A stretch of DNA of 64,000 bases from Galactobacter valiniphilus (GTDB lineage Bacteria; Actinomycetota; Actinomycetes; Actinomycetales; Micrococcaceae), in NCBI RefSeq assembly GCF_003575975.1, contig NZ_QQXK01000020.1, positions 1 to 64,000 on the forward strand, in the 5' to 3' direction. The notes below the pieces were generated by a model. The model was not told where the DNA came from. It was given only the letters and a program-made list of their open reading frames with translations, and ran no database searches. The position numbers were made by a program, and so were the translations under genes. How positions within the stretch are numbered: position 1 is the stretch's first letter; the number at the start of each line of letters is the position of its first letter. This document shows positions 19,686 to 30,274 of the stretch, one piece after another.

Positions 19686-21524
19686 ATGACGACGATCGCC
19701 GATCGCCAGGTCCAGGATTCCGGGCACAGCGCCCCGACCACGCACGCCAAGCTGGCGCAGTGGGTCGAGGAAGTCGCGGCCCTCACGAAGCCTGACCGCG
19801 TCTATTGGGTCGACGGCTCGCAGGAAGAGAACGATCGCCTGACCGCGCAGCTCGTTGAGGCCGGCACGCTGATCAAGCTCAACGAGGAGAAGTTCCCCGG
19901 CTCCTTCGCGGCGTTCTCCGACCCGAGCGACGTGGCCCGCGTCGAGGAGCAGACCTACATCTGCTCCGTCAACGAGCGCGACGCCGGCTTCACCAATAAC
20001 TGGATGGAGCCGAACGAGATGAAGGCCAAGCTCAACGGCCTCTTCGACGGCGCCATGCGCGGGCGCACCATGTACGTCATCCCCTTCATCATGGGCCACC
20101 TCGACGCCGAGGATCCCAAGTTCGGCGTGGAGATCACCGACTCCGAGTACGTCGTCGCCTCGATGCGCATCATGGCGCGCATCGGCACCGATGTGCTGCG
20201 CAAGCTGGAGGAGAAGCAGTCCTTCTTCGTCCCGGCCCTGCACTCCGTGGGCGCCCCGCTCGAGGCCGGCCAGGCCGACGTGCCGTGGCCCTGCAACCCG
20301 GAGAAGTGGATCGTTCACTTCCCCGAGGAGCGCTCCATCGTTTCCTACGGCTCCGGCTACGGCGGAAACGCCCTGCTCGGCAAGAAGTGCTTCGCGCTGC
20401 GCATCGCCTCCGTGGTGGCCCGCGACGAGGGCTGGCTCGCCGAGCACATGCTGATCCTCAAGCTGACCTCGCCCGAGGGCAAGGACTACCACGTGGCAGC
20501 TGCCTTCCCGTCGGCCTGCGGCAAGACCAACCTCGCGCTCCTGGACCCCACGATCGAGGGCTGGAAGGTCGAGACCCTGGGCGATGACATCGCCTGGATG
20601 CGCGTCGGCGCCAACGGCGAGCTGCGCGCGGTCAACCCCGAGGCAGGCCTCTTCGGCGTGGCCCCCGGCACCGGCTGGTCCACCAACCCCAACGCCATGC
20701 GCGCCATCGAGAAGGGCAACTCGGTCTTCACCAACGTCGCTCTGACCGACGACGGCGGCGTGTGGTGGGAGGGCATGACGGACGAGACCCCTGCGCACCT
20801 CACCGACTGGCTCGGCAACGACTGGACCCCCGAGTCCGATCGTCCCGCCGCGCACCCGAACTCGCGCTTCTGCACGCCGATCGCCCAGATCGACATGCTC
20901 TCCGACGAGTACAACGACCCGCAGGGCGTCAAGATCGACGCGATCCTCTTCGGCGGCCGCCGCAAGACGACCGTGCCGCTCGTGACCCAGGCCCGCTCCT
21001 GGACCTCCGGCGTCTTCATGGGCTCCACGCTCTCCTCGGAGACCACCGCCGCCGCCGCCGGCCAGGTGGGCCTCGTGCGCCGCGATCCCATGGCCATGCT
21101 GCCCTTCATCGGCTACGACGCGGGCGACTACCTGAACCACTGGGACTCCATCCGCTCCCACCTGGCCGAGGATCAGCTGCCGCAGATCTTCCTGGTGAAC
21201 TGGTTCCGCCGCACCTCCGAGGGCGGCTTCGCCTGGCCGGGCTTCGGCGAGAACTCGCGCGTGCTCAAGTGGGCCATCGAGCGCCTCGAGGGCAAGGCCG
21301 ACGCCGTGGACACCCCCATCGGTTTCGTGCCCGCCGCCGGCTCCCTGGACATCAAGGGCCTGGACCTGAGCGAGGACGAGGTCGCCGAGGCCACGCACGT
21401 GGACGTCGACGAGTGGTGCGCCGAGCTGCCGGGCATCGAGGAGTGGTTCGCCCGCTTCGGCGATTCCCTCCCGGCCTCCCTGCGCACCGAGCTCGACGAG
21501 CTCACCGCGCGCCTGGGTCGCTGA
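19686..21524 (+). CDS. pckG: Phosphoenolpyruvate carboxykinase (GTP)
   Basis: This 612-aa cytoplasmic enzyme converts oxaloacetate and GTP to PEP, the entry to gluconeogenesis. The GTP-type active-site motif [13 protein letters not shown] is intact with Cys278, and the Mn-binding and guanine-binding regions ([38 protein letters not shown]) are present. Length matches the family. GGAGGG precedes the ATG. A CRP/GlxR-like site lies upstream and a 13-bp terminator downstream, so it is a single-gene unit. Confidence 0.97.
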   Translation: MTTIADRQVQDSGHSAPTTHAKLAQWVEEVAALTKPDRVYWVDGSQEENDRLTAQLVEAGTLIKLNEEKFPGSFAAFSDPSDVARVEEQTYICSVNERDAGFTNNWMEPNEMKAKLNGLFDGAMRGRTMYVIPFIMGHLDAEDPKFGVEITDSEYVVASMRIMARIGTDVLRKLEEKQSFFVPALHSVGAPLEAGQADVPWPCNPEKWIVHFPEERSIVSYGSGYGGNALLGKKCFALRIASVVARDEGWLAEHMLILKLTSPEGKDYHVAAAFPSACGKTNLALLDPTIEGWKVETLGDDIAWMRVGANGELRAVNPEAGLFGVAPGTGWSTNPNAMRAIEKGNSVFTNVALTDDGGVWWEGMTDETPAHLTDWLGNDWTPESDRPAAHPNSRFCTPIAQIDMLSDEYNDPQGVKIDAILFGGRRKTTVPLVTQARSWTSGVFMGSTLSSETTAAAAGQVGLVRRDPMAMLPFIGYDAGDYLNHWDSIRSHLAEDQLPQIFLVNWFRRTSEGGFAWPGFGENSRVLKWAIERLEGKADAVDTPIGFVPAAGSLDIKGLDLSEDEVAEATHVDVDEWCAELPGIEEWFARFGDSLPASLRTELDELTARLGR

Positions 21525-21544
21525 TCCGCACCGCCTGAACCACA

Positions 21545-21584
21545 GTGGGGCCCCTTCCGCAGGAAACTGCAGAAGGGGCCCCAC
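21545..21584 (+). terminator. Terminator of pckG
   Basis: A 13-bp perfect stem (21545-21557 with 21572-21584) encloses a second small stem GCAG-GAAA-CTGC. Confidence 0.75.
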
Positions 21585-21620
21585 GCGCGTGCGGGCGGCG
21601 CGCGTGATAATCTCACGCCG

Positions 21621-21636
21621 TGTGACTGCTGTCACG
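21621..21636 (+). promoter_or_regulatory. CRP/GlxR-like operator upstream of the orphan ABC ATPase
   Basis: TGTGACTGCTGTCACG again fits TGTGA-N6-TCACG, identical in its arms to the pckG site. A second palindrome CGTGATAATCTCACG (21603-21617) lies just upstream and contains a GATAAT -10-like hexamer. Confidence 0.55.
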
Positions 21637-21673
21637 AACCTGTTAGAGAACACGTGATCCGGGGGGGACGAAC

Positions 21674-23146
21674 GTGGAAAGTCTCATGACCACCACCGAT
21701 ACTTCGGTGTCGTATGGCCACAAAAAGGTCCTGGATCGCGTCGATCTCGGGGTCGGGCACGGCGAGGTCGTCGGCCTCATCGGCATGAACGGCGCCGGCA
21801 AGTCGACCCTGGTTGGCGTGCTCGCCGGCATGATCCAGCCGAGCACGGGCGAGCGCCTGCTTGCCGGGGAACGCTTCGAGCCGGATTCGCCCGCCGCCGC
21901 GCAGGCGGCCGGCATCGGACTCATCGTCCAGAACTTCGCGCCGGACCCCACCAAGCGGGTCACCGAGGTCCTCTTCGCCAACACCTTCCGCGCCGGGCAG
22001 AGCCACCAGGAGCTGCGCGAGCGCGCCCTGGAGCTCGTCGAGGAGGCCGGCGTAGACCTGGACGTCGACGCGCGCATCGGCGACCTGGATCGCGGCACAC
22101 AGGCCCTCGTCGAGGTCACCCGCATGCTCGCGGAGGAGGCCCAGTTCGTCATCATGGACGAGGTCGCCGCCACGCTCGCCGACCACGAGATCGCGGTGCT
22201 CCACCACGTCATGCGTGAGCTGGTCCGTCAGGGCCGCGGCGTCCTCTACATCACGCACCGCCTGGACGAGCTGCTCTCCATCGCCGACCGCGTGGTGCTC
22301 CTCAACGACGGCAAGATCACCGGCGCCCGCAGCGCCCGCAACACCAACGTTCACGACCTCGCGCGCCTGCTGGACGCCGCGCACAAGGAGCCGACGCGCC
22401 CCGATCCGCTCGCCCCCGTCTCCGGGGCCGCCCCGGCCATCGAGCTCGTTTCGGCCGGGGTCAAGGGCGCCTTCGACGACGTCTCCCTGCAGTTCTCCCG
22501 CGGCCAGATTACGGCCCTCGTGGGGGCGCCGCGCTCGGGCGCCCGGGAGGTCGCCGAGGTGCTCGGCGCCCAGCGCATGGTGGACAGCGGCACGGTGCTG
22601 CGCGAGGGCTGGCCCCTCGACTTCCTCAAGGGCTCCGACGCGCTCGGGATCGGATACCTGCCCGACCAGTTCGACGAGGACGAGGGCCGCCTCGTGGACC
22701 AGGCCGGCAAGGCAGGCAACCTGCAGGGCGAGATCCGCCGCGCCCGGCGCATGATCGAGCTCGTCAAGGAGCTGCGCATCAGCACCACCGACATCACGCA
22801 GGGCGTCGAGCCGCTTTCCGGCGGCGACCGCCAGAAGTCGGCGCTCGTGCGGCGCATGGAGGCCGGACACGAGCTGCTCGTCCGGGTGCACCCCACGCGC
22901 GGCATCGACGTGGTCTCCCGCGGCACGGTCTTCGAGGTCCTGCGCAGCATGGCCGCTCAGGGCGCCGCCGTGGTGGTCCTGACGACGGACCTCTCCGAGG
23001 TCATGCAGTGGGCCGACCGCGTGGTGGTGATGCGCGAGGGCCGCGTGGTCGTCAATGCCGCCAACCAGGACGTGGACGAGGACTCGCTCGCCGCCCAGAT
23101 GCTCGGTCACGCGATCTACTCCGGGACGGCCCGCCGGGCCCGCTGA
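21674..23146 (+). CDS. Sugar-type ABC transporter ATP-binding protein (RbsA/MglA-like, orphan, second domain degenerate)
   Basis: This protein of about 490 aa has two ABC domains arranged as in RbsA/MglA. NBD1 has an intact Walker A GMNGAGKST, but its signature reads LDRGTQALVEVTRML and its Walker B VIMDEVAATL. NBD2 lacks GK[ST] (GAPRSGAREV) and has RVHPTRGID in place of a normal Walker B, but it keeps LSGGDRQKSAL. No permease or binding protein is adjacent. GTG at 21674 (after GGGGGGGAC) or ATG at 21686 may be the start. It is a diverged import ATPase or a regulatory or accessory ABC protein. A CRP/GlxR-like site lies upstream. Confidence 0.78.
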   Translation: MESLMTTTDTSVSYGHKKVLDRVDLGVGHGEVVGLIGMNGAGKSTLVGVLAGMIQPSTGERLLAGERFEPDSPAAAQAAGIGLIVQNFAPDPTKRVTEVLFANTFRAGQSHQELRERALELVEEAGVDLDVDARIGDLDRGTQALVEVTRMLAEEAQFVIMDEVAATLADHEIAVLHHVMRELVRQGRGVLYITHRLDELLSIADRVVLLNDGKITGARSARNTNVHDLARLLDAAHKEPTRPDPLAPVSGAAPAIELVSAGVKGAFDDVSLQFSRGQITALVGAPRSGAREVAEVLGAQRMVDSGTVLREGWPLDFLKGSDALGIGYLPDQFDEDEGRLVDQAGKAGNLQGEIRRARRMIELVKELRISTTDITQGVEPLSGGDRQKSALVRRMEAGHELLVRVHPTRGIDVVSRGTVFEVLRSMAAQGAAVVVLTTDLSEVMQWADRVVVMREGRVVVNAANQDVDEDSLAAQMLGHAIYSGTARRAR

Positions 23147-23186
23147 CGCGGCCCGCTGGGCGGGTGCAGAGACCCTCGCCACCGCT

Positions 23187-23225
23187 CGACGACGCCCGCG
23201 CACCCCAGGTGCGCGGGCGTCGTCG
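23187..23225 (+). terminator. Terminator of the orphan ABC ATPase
   Basis: A perfect 18-bp stem (23187-23204 with 23208-23225) with loop CCA lies 41 nt past the stop. Confidence 0.75.
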
Positions 23226-23278
23226 TGCTGTGCGGAGGAAGCGGGGCCCGCGGGGCCGGTCCGCTCCCACACGGCAAA

Positions 23279-23322
23279 GGGGCCGCCCCGCGTGCCGCGC
23301 GAGCGGCGAGCGGGACGGCCCC
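23279..23322 (-). terminator. Terminator of the roadblock-domain gene
   Basis: A 13-bp stem with one mismatch (23279-23291 with 23310-23322) lies 19 nt past the stop of the minus-strand gene. Confidence 0.6.
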
Positions 23323-23340
23323 GTCAGGGCACGCCGGGAC

Positions 23341-24342
23341 TCAGATGGAGACCTCGGCGGAGACGCCCTTGAGCTTGTGACGCGCGAGCGCCAGGTTGGC
23401 GTAGTTGCGATCAAGCACGAGGTAGATGAACAGGCCGCTCGTCTCCTTCGTGTTGAGGATGTTGATGAGGTGGTACTGCGAGGAGAGCGTGATGAGGATG
23501 TCCTCGATCTCATCCTTGATGCCCAGATCGCGCATGGTGCGCAGCTTCGCGGAGACCACATTGGAGTTGCCGGCGGCGGCGACACCCAGGTCGAAGCCGG
23601 GGTTGCCGCCCTGCGCCAGGGCCATGCCGCTGGAGACATCGACGATCGCGGCGCCGGTGGCGCCCTCGATGCTCAGCAGGGACTTGATGGCCTCGTCGAG
23701 ATTGCTCATGGTGGGTGAATCCTTCCTCGGATCGGTGGCCGGGACTGATGGGGTCTCGGCCTGCTGCGGGGGACGGTCCGCCTCGCTGCTGGTGGGAGCG
23801 TGGGCCGCAGCGGTGTCCGCCTCGGCCGATGGGGGCATGGGGTCCGCCGCGGCGCGTTCGAGCGCGTCGTAGAGCGGAGTGGAACCGAAGCTGGCCGGGG
23901 CCAGGGTGGGTTCGCGGGGTGCCTGGATGGGCGGATGCACGACGGCGCGTGGCGGCGCCGCGGCGCCCGTGTAGCCGGGCGCCAAGTTCGGGGCGTCGCT
24001 CACCGGGTCAGCGGCGTGTGCGGCGTGCGCGGGGAAGGTCTGGGCCGGGACCGGTGCGCCGTGCGGCTCGGAAGGGCGCAACGTCTCCCAGAAGGAGGGT
24101 TCGCGGGCGATGGCCGGGGCACGCCCCTGGGGGCGTGGCAGGTCGACGGGCGCGAACGAAGACTGCGCGATCTGCCCGGTCAGGGGCACCGCGTCCGGTG
24201 CCTCCTCGGGCACCGCGTCAGGCGCCGCGTCGGGCACGACAGGAAGGGGCGCGCTGGACAGGGACGCATCGGCCGCAACATCGGTTCCCCCCGGTTGCTC
24301 GGCCTCACGCCGCCGCCACCGCGCCTTAGAAGGCGGATTCAC
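23341..24342 (-). CDS. Roadblock/LC7-type domain protein with Pro/Ala-rich N-terminal extension
   Basis: The last 123 residues (from MSNLDEAIKSLLSIEG) look like a Roadblock/LC7-type domain, a fold found in regulators of small GTPases and in bacterial motility modules. ATGAAIVDVSSGMALAQGG and LSSQYHLINILN give the alpha-beta pattern. The preceding 210 residues are Pro/Ala/Glu-rich and probably disordered. If translation starts at the internal ATG (23709), preceded at a distance by GAGGAAGG, the product is the 122-aa domain alone. If it starts at the GTG (24342), it is 333 aa. No GTPase is encoded nearby. Its role is unknown. Confidence 0.65.
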   Translation of the reverse strand: MNPPSKARWRRREAEQPGGTDVAADASLSSAPLPVVPDAAPDAVPEEAPDAVPLTGQIAQSSFAPVDLPRPQGRAPAIAREPSFWETLRPSEPHGAPVPAQTFPAHAAHAADPVSDAPNLAPGYTGAAAPPRAVVHPPIQAPREPTLAPASFGSTPLYDALERAAADPMPPSAEADTAAAHAPTSSEADRPPQQAETPSVPATDPRKDSPTMSNLDEAIKSLLSIEGATGAAIVDVSSGMALAQGGNPGFDLGVAAAGNSNVVSAKLRTMRDLGIKDEIEDILITLSSQYHLINILNTKETSGLFIYLVLDRNYANLALARHKLKGVSAEVSI

Positions 24343-24442
24343 TGATTCCCCAAGAACGTGAAGTGATGATGATCGTGGGATGAACCCACAGCATCAAGGT
24401 ACGGGAAAGATGCCAAAGAGGGAACAGTGTTGCTAAAAGCCG

Positions 24443-24481
24443 AAAGGGGCCGATCGAGAAGTGTTCTCGATCGGCCCCTTT
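24443..24481 (-). terminator. Terminator of the manB operon
   Basis: A perfect 18-bp stem (24443-24460 with 24464-24481) starts with AAA and ends with TTT. It lies 35 nt downstream of the minus-strand stop at 24516. Confidence 0.82.
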
Positions 24482-24515
24482 GCGTGGGTGTTGCGGCCGC
24501 GGGGCCGGCTCGGGA

Positions 24516-25025
24516 TCAGTCGTCCCAGATGCCGAGGCCCTCGGGGGTGTCGCCGTCCAGCTGGCCCCAGACCGGGCCGGACTCGCCGAGCGTGTACGGC
24601 TGCACCAGGGCGGCCGTGGGGCCGAGCACGTGCACGGCCTCGACGTGAATCGCGTCGGTGTCGGCCTCCAGCAGGGTGACGTCCGAAACGACGGCCGCCG
24701 CGGCAAGGTCGCCGCGCTGGGCACGCAGCGCCTCGAGCAGCTCGGCCACGATCACGCCACCGTCGATCTCGGCGTCCTCGTCATCGCCCGTGGGCTCCAC
24801 GAGCACCATGCGCAGGGAGGGCTCGCCCTCCTCCGGCGCGTCGTCGTTCTCGGCGATGCGGCGGGCCACGGTGGCCTCGTTCTCCAGCACCACGGCGAAC
24901 GGCATGATGCCGCCCATCTGCGCCAGGTTCTCCTGGGCGATGGACAGGGCCGTGCCCAGCACGCCGTCCAGGTCCTGGGCCGCGTCGGCCTCGGCGCTCG
25001 GCTGGATCTCGGGGGTCTCGCTCAT
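24516..25025 (-). CDS. Conserved acidic protein of unknown function
   Basis: This 169-aa protein is rich in Asp and Glu and has no signal peptide or membrane helix. I do not recognise a family. The ATG at 25025 overlaps the phosphomannomutase stop as ATGA, so the two are translationally coupled. A central segment (VIVAELLEALRAQRGDLAAAA) looks like an alpha-beta unit. The C terminus is GLGIWDD. Co-expression with manB suggests a link to sugar-nucleotide metabolism, but nothing in the sequence shows it. Confidence 0.75.
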   Translation of the reverse strand: MSETPEIQPSAEADAAQDLDGVLGTALSIAQENLAQMGGIMPFAVVLENEATVARRIAENDDAPEEGEPSLRMVLVEPTGDDEDAEIDGGVIVAELLEALRAQRGDLAAAAVVSDVTLLEADTDAIHVEAVHVLGPTAALVQPYTLGESGPVWGQLDGDTPEGLGIWDD

Positions 25026-26488
25026 GCTGCGCTCCTGACAATCGAGAGGACCAGATCGCGCACGGCGGCCATGGTCTCGGGGGTCTTGGCCTCGCCGTTG
25101 TAGCGAAGGAAGGGTTCGGTGTTGGACGGACGCAGGTTGAACCACCAGGCGCCGTCGGCGGCGGCCACGGTGGTGCCATCCAGGTGGTCGACGCTCACGG
25201 CGGTGCCGGCCAGGCCGGCCGGGGCATCCGCCGAGACGGCGCCGGCGCCCTCGGTGACGCCGGGGGCCATGACCTCGAGCACGCGCGCCACGGCGCCTGC
25301 CTTGTCCTGGACCTCCGAGTTGATCTCGCCCGAGGGGGAGTAGGGCTCGTACTCGTCGGCCAGCGCCGAGAGCGTGCCGTCCTGCTCGCCGAGGGCGGCC
25401 AGCACGTGCATCGCGGCCAGCATGCCCGTGTCGGCGTTGAAGAAGTCGCGGAAGTAGTAGTGCGCCGAGTGCTCGCCGCCGAACACGCCGCTCTCCGAGG
25501 CCATGACGGCCTTGATGAAGGAGTGGCCAACGCGCGTGCGGATGGGGCGGCCGCCCTCACGCAGCACGAGCTCCGGCACGGCGAGCGAGGTGATCAGGTT
25601 GTGGATGATCACCGGGCTGTCCTCGCCGGCGGCCTTGGCGCGCGCGATCTCGCGGCGAGCCACGAGCGCGGTGATGGCGCTGGGGGTGACGGCGTTGCCG
25701 CGCTCGTCCACCACGAAGCAGCGATCGGCGTCGCCGTCGAAGGCCAGTCCGAGGTCGGCGCCGTGCTCCACGACGGCCTTCTGCAGGTCCACGAGGTTCG
25801 CTGGCTCCAGCGGGTTGGCCGGGTGGTTAGGGAAGGTGCCGTCCAGCTCGAAGTAGAGGGGGACGATCTCGAGGGGGAGCGCGGGCAGCAGGGCGTCGCC
25901 GAGCACGGCGGGCGTCGTGAGCCCGGCCATGCCGTTGCCGGCGTCGACGACGACCTTGAGCGGGCGGATGCCCTCGAGGTTGACGAGCTCGCGCAGGTAG
26001 GCGGAGTAGTCGGCGAGGACGTCGATCTCCTGCAGCTCGGCGGGGGACTCGACGGACGCCGGGAGGCCCTCGTCCAGGTAGCGCTGGGCCACGTCGCGAA
26101 TGTCGAAGAGCCCGGTGTCGGAGGACACCGGCACGGCGCCGGCCTTGGCCATCTTGATGCCGTTGTAGCCCGCCGGGTTGTGGCTGGCCGTGAACGTCAC
26201 GCCCGCGGCGTTGAGGCGGCCGCACGCGAAGTACAGCTCGTCCGTGGAGATGAGGCCGAGCAGCTGCGGGGAGGCGCCGCGGGAGGCGGCACCCTCCGCG
26301 AAGGCCCGCGCGAAGGTGGTGGAGGTGGGGCGCATGTCGCCGCCGATCAGCACGGTCTGCCCCGCGAGGCCGAGGACGTCCACGAAGGCGGCACCGACGG
26401 CACGGACGGAGTCCTCCGTGATGGTGTCGCCAACGATTCCGCGCACGTCGTAGGCCTTGAACGAGGCTGAGAGGTCGAGAGTAGTCAC
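25022..26488 (-). CDS. manB: Phosphomannomutase/phosphoglucomutase
   Basis: This 488-aa alpha-D-phosphohexomutase interconverts sugar 6- and 1-phosphates, feeding GDP-mannose and cell-wall glycans. The phosphoserine loop FTASHNPAGYNGIKM, the metal loop AFDGDADRC, the sugar-binding GGEHSAHYYFRD and the phosphate-binding RPSNTEPFLRYNGE are all present. The GTG at 26488 is chosen because homologues begin close to SASFKAYDVRG and because a -10 box TACCCT ends 6 nt upstream, implying a leaderless mRNA. Confidence 0.92.
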   Translation of the reverse strand: MTTLDLSASFKAYDVRGIVGDTITEDSVRAVGAAFVDVLGLAGQTVLIGGDMRPTSTTFARAFAEGAASRGASPQLLGLISTDELYFACGRLNAAGVTFTASHNPAGYNGIKMAKAGAVPVSSDTGLFDIRDVAQRYLDEGLPASVESPAELQEIDVLADYSAYLRELVNLEGIRPLKVVVDAGNGMAGLTTPAVLGDALLPALPLEIVPLYFELDGTFPNHPANPLEPANLVDLQKAVVEHGADLGLAFDGDADRCFVVDERGNAVTPSAITALVARREIARAKAAGEDSPVIIHNLITSLAVPELVLREGGRPIRTRVGHSFIKAVMASESGVFGGEHSAHYYFRDFFNADTGMLAAMHVLAALGEQDGTLSALADEYEPYSPSGEINSEVQDKAGAVARVLEVMAPGVTEGAGAVSADAPAGLAGTAVSVDHLDGTTVAAADGAWWFNLRPSNTEPFLRYNGEAKTPETMAAVRDLVLSIVRSAA

Positions 26489-26494
26489 GCCCCT

Positions 26495-26500
26495 AGGGTA
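26495..26500 (-). promoter_or_regulatory. -10 box of manB (leaderless)
   Basis: On the minus strand TACCCT ends 6 nt before the GTG at 26488. Confidence 0.5.
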
Positions 26501-26608
26501 CGCGGTGCCGCCTGGGCGGCGGCCGGAAGGCCCGGGGCCGTGTCCCTCACAGGGCGGGTGAGAGCACATGCGGCGCGTGGGCGCCGTCGTGCTGTCGGGT
26601 CGCGCTGG

Positions 26609-26614
26609 GATACT
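26609..26614 (+). promoter_or_regulatory. -10 box of recQ-like gene (leaderless)
   Basis: GATACT ends 6 nt before the GTG at 26621. This supports that start over longer alternatives. Confidence 0.6.
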
Positions 26615-26620
26615 GGGGGC

Positions 26621-28789
<2,169 letters not shown>

Positions 28790-28938
28790 GCCAGAGCGCC
28801 GAGCCGGGCGCCTGCCACTGCGCCCACAGGGTGCCCGGCCGCGCGGTCTCGCGCTCGGCGCCGGCTCCCCGGCTCGGGCCCGGACCGCTCCGGCCGGGGC
28901 CAAGGCGCAACGCCCGGGCGGCCCACAGCGCCCGCCCC

Positions 28939-28944
28939 TAGACT
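28939..28944 (+). promoter_or_regulatory. -10 box of the three-repeat protein gene (leaderless)
   Basis: TAGACT ends 7 nt before the ATG at 28952. Confidence 0.6.
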
Positions 28945-28951
28945 GGAAGCT

Positions 28952-29956
28952 ATGGATTTCTGGCTGTGGTTGGTACTCGGGCTGGTGGTGGCCGTGGGCG
29001 GCGCCTCGTTCTGGTTGCGTGGGCTGCGCCGGCGCAACGCACAAAGCTTCTCCGCCGCGCTCACGCCCGAGCGCGCCCAAGCGGCCTCCGCGCGCCTGAG
29101 CGAGACCCAGCACCGCGAGGTCTACCGCTTCCTGGCCGCGGATAACGTCCTCTCCGCGGCCCAGGCGATCAAGCTCGCCACGGGAGCCGGTGTCCGCGAG
29201 AGCCTGCTGGACGCGCAGGCGCTGCGCAGCTTCCCGCAGGTGTGGGTGGCACCCGCGGCCGCCGCCTCGGCCGCCTCCGAGCAGGAGCCGAGCGGTCCGG
29301 CCGCCTCCGACACCCCTCAGCCCGCCGCGGGCGAGCCGGACGCCGGGACCCTCGCCGCGCCGTCGGGCCCCGCGGCTCAGGCCTCCGAGCCGGAGGCGTC
29401 CGCCTCCCCGGAGGCCGCCGCCCTCGAGGCGCAGACCTCCGCCGCGGAGACCAGCGGCGACGGCACGGAGACGGGGGAGTGGGTCATCCCCGATCACTGG
29501 GCCGACGAGTACGGCGGCGAGAACACGAGCGAGCTGAACATGGAGCTCACGCGCCTCGACGGCGACGAGCTGCGCCGCTTCTCCACGCTGGAGCTGCCCG
29601 CCGCGGAACGCGATCAGTTCATGTCCCAGCTGCGCGATGGCGAGTTCTCGGAGGCCGCGGGCCTCATCGCCGAGCGCATGGGTGCGGACGCCGCCTCCGT
29701 GGAGGAGGCCCTCCGCGCCAATCTCGAGGCCGGCCCCGAGCACGTCCAGGGCATCTCGCTGCGCTTCGATCTCGGCAACGGCCAGCAGGTGGACTTCTCC
29801 ACTCAGGCGCTGCCCGAGGACGAGCGGGAGAGCTTCTTCTCCGCTCTGCGCGCCGGCGACCTCGTGGCCGCGGCCCAGCTCGTCTCCCGCCACACCGGCA
29901 TCTCGCCCGAGCAAGCCCTGGGCATGCTCGAGTCCTTCCGCCACCGCCGCGAGTAG
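28952..29956 (+). CDS. Membrane-anchored protein with three helical repeats, function unknown
   Basis: This 334-aa protein has an N-terminal membrane helix (about 3-22) followed by RGLRRR, so the bulk is cytoplasmic. Three related modules of about 43 residues are visible at 49-91, 215-257 and 287-329. Each begins LxxxxR/H with a pattern like ERESFFSALRAGDLVAAAQL and ends in an amphipathic helix. An Ala/Pro/Glu-rich linker (about 97-160) separates the first two. I do not recognise a named family. The transcript appears leaderless and ends at a strong T-tailed terminator. Confidence 0.72.
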   Translation: MDFWLWLVLGLVVAVGGASFWLRGLRRRNAQSFSAALTPERAQAASARLSETQHREVYRFLAADNVLSAAQAIKLATGAGVRESLLDAQALRSFPQVWVAPAAAASAASEQEPSGPAASDTPQPAAGEPDAGTLAAPSGPAAQASEPEASASPEAAALEAQTSAAETSGDGTETGEWVIPDHWADEYGGENTSELNMELTRLDGDELRRFSTLELPAAERDQFMSQLRDGEFSEAAGLIAERMGADAASVEEALRANLEAGPEHVQGISLRFDLGNGQQVDFSTQALPEDERESFFSALRAGDLVAAAQLVSRHTGISPEQALGMLESFRHRRE

Positions 29957-29975
29957 TAGGCCCACCTCCGCTCGA

Positions 29976-30019
29976 CTGCCCGGCCGCTTCCCCCCGTGAG
30001 GGGCGAAGCGGCCGGGCAG
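29976..30019 (+). terminator. Rho-independent terminator of the three-repeat protein gene
   Basis: A perfect 15-bp stem (29976-29990 with 30005-30019) is followed by TTTTCTTCGTT. Confidence 0.88.
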
Positions 30020-30040
30020 TTTTCTTCGTTAACGGCCGCG

Positions 30041-30079
30041 GAGGCCGACGGCGATCCCCCAAGAACCGCCGTCGGCCTC
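30041..30079. repeat. Hairpin with conserved loop, copy 1
   Basis: A 12-bp stem (30041-30052 with 30068-30079) carries the loop segment GATCCCCCAAGAA, which recurs in the hairpin at 30223-30249. Confidence 0.6.
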
Positions 30080-30147
30080 CGACCAACAGGGTGGGCGGTG
30101 GGCCCTGGAAACACCCCCGTCTTTCCCGGGCCCGGTGCCCTGCGGAT

Positions 30148-30202
30148 CCGGCGGACCGGTCCTGGCCCCACCCCCGAAGGGCGCTGCGGGCCGGTCCGCC
30201 GG
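30148..30202. repeat. Intergenic 12-bp inverted repeat
   Basis: CCGGCGGACCGG (30148-30159) and CCGGTCCGCCGG (30191-30202) are perfect inverted copies, followed by TGGTTTCTTCGG. Confidence 0.5.
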
Positions 30203-30222
30203 TGGTTTCTTCGGTTCGGGGT

Positions 30223-30249
30223 GAGGGCGATCCCCCAAGAATCGCCCTC
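30223..30249. repeat. Hairpin with conserved loop, copy 2
   Basis: GAGGGCGAT (30223-30231) pairs with ATCGCCCTC (30241-30249) around the same CCCCCAAGA loop as copy 1. It is 25 nt past the stop of the CAP-domain gene and may serve as its terminator. Confidence 0.55.
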
Positions 30250-30274
30250 GGCCCCTCACCGGAGTCTGTGGTGA

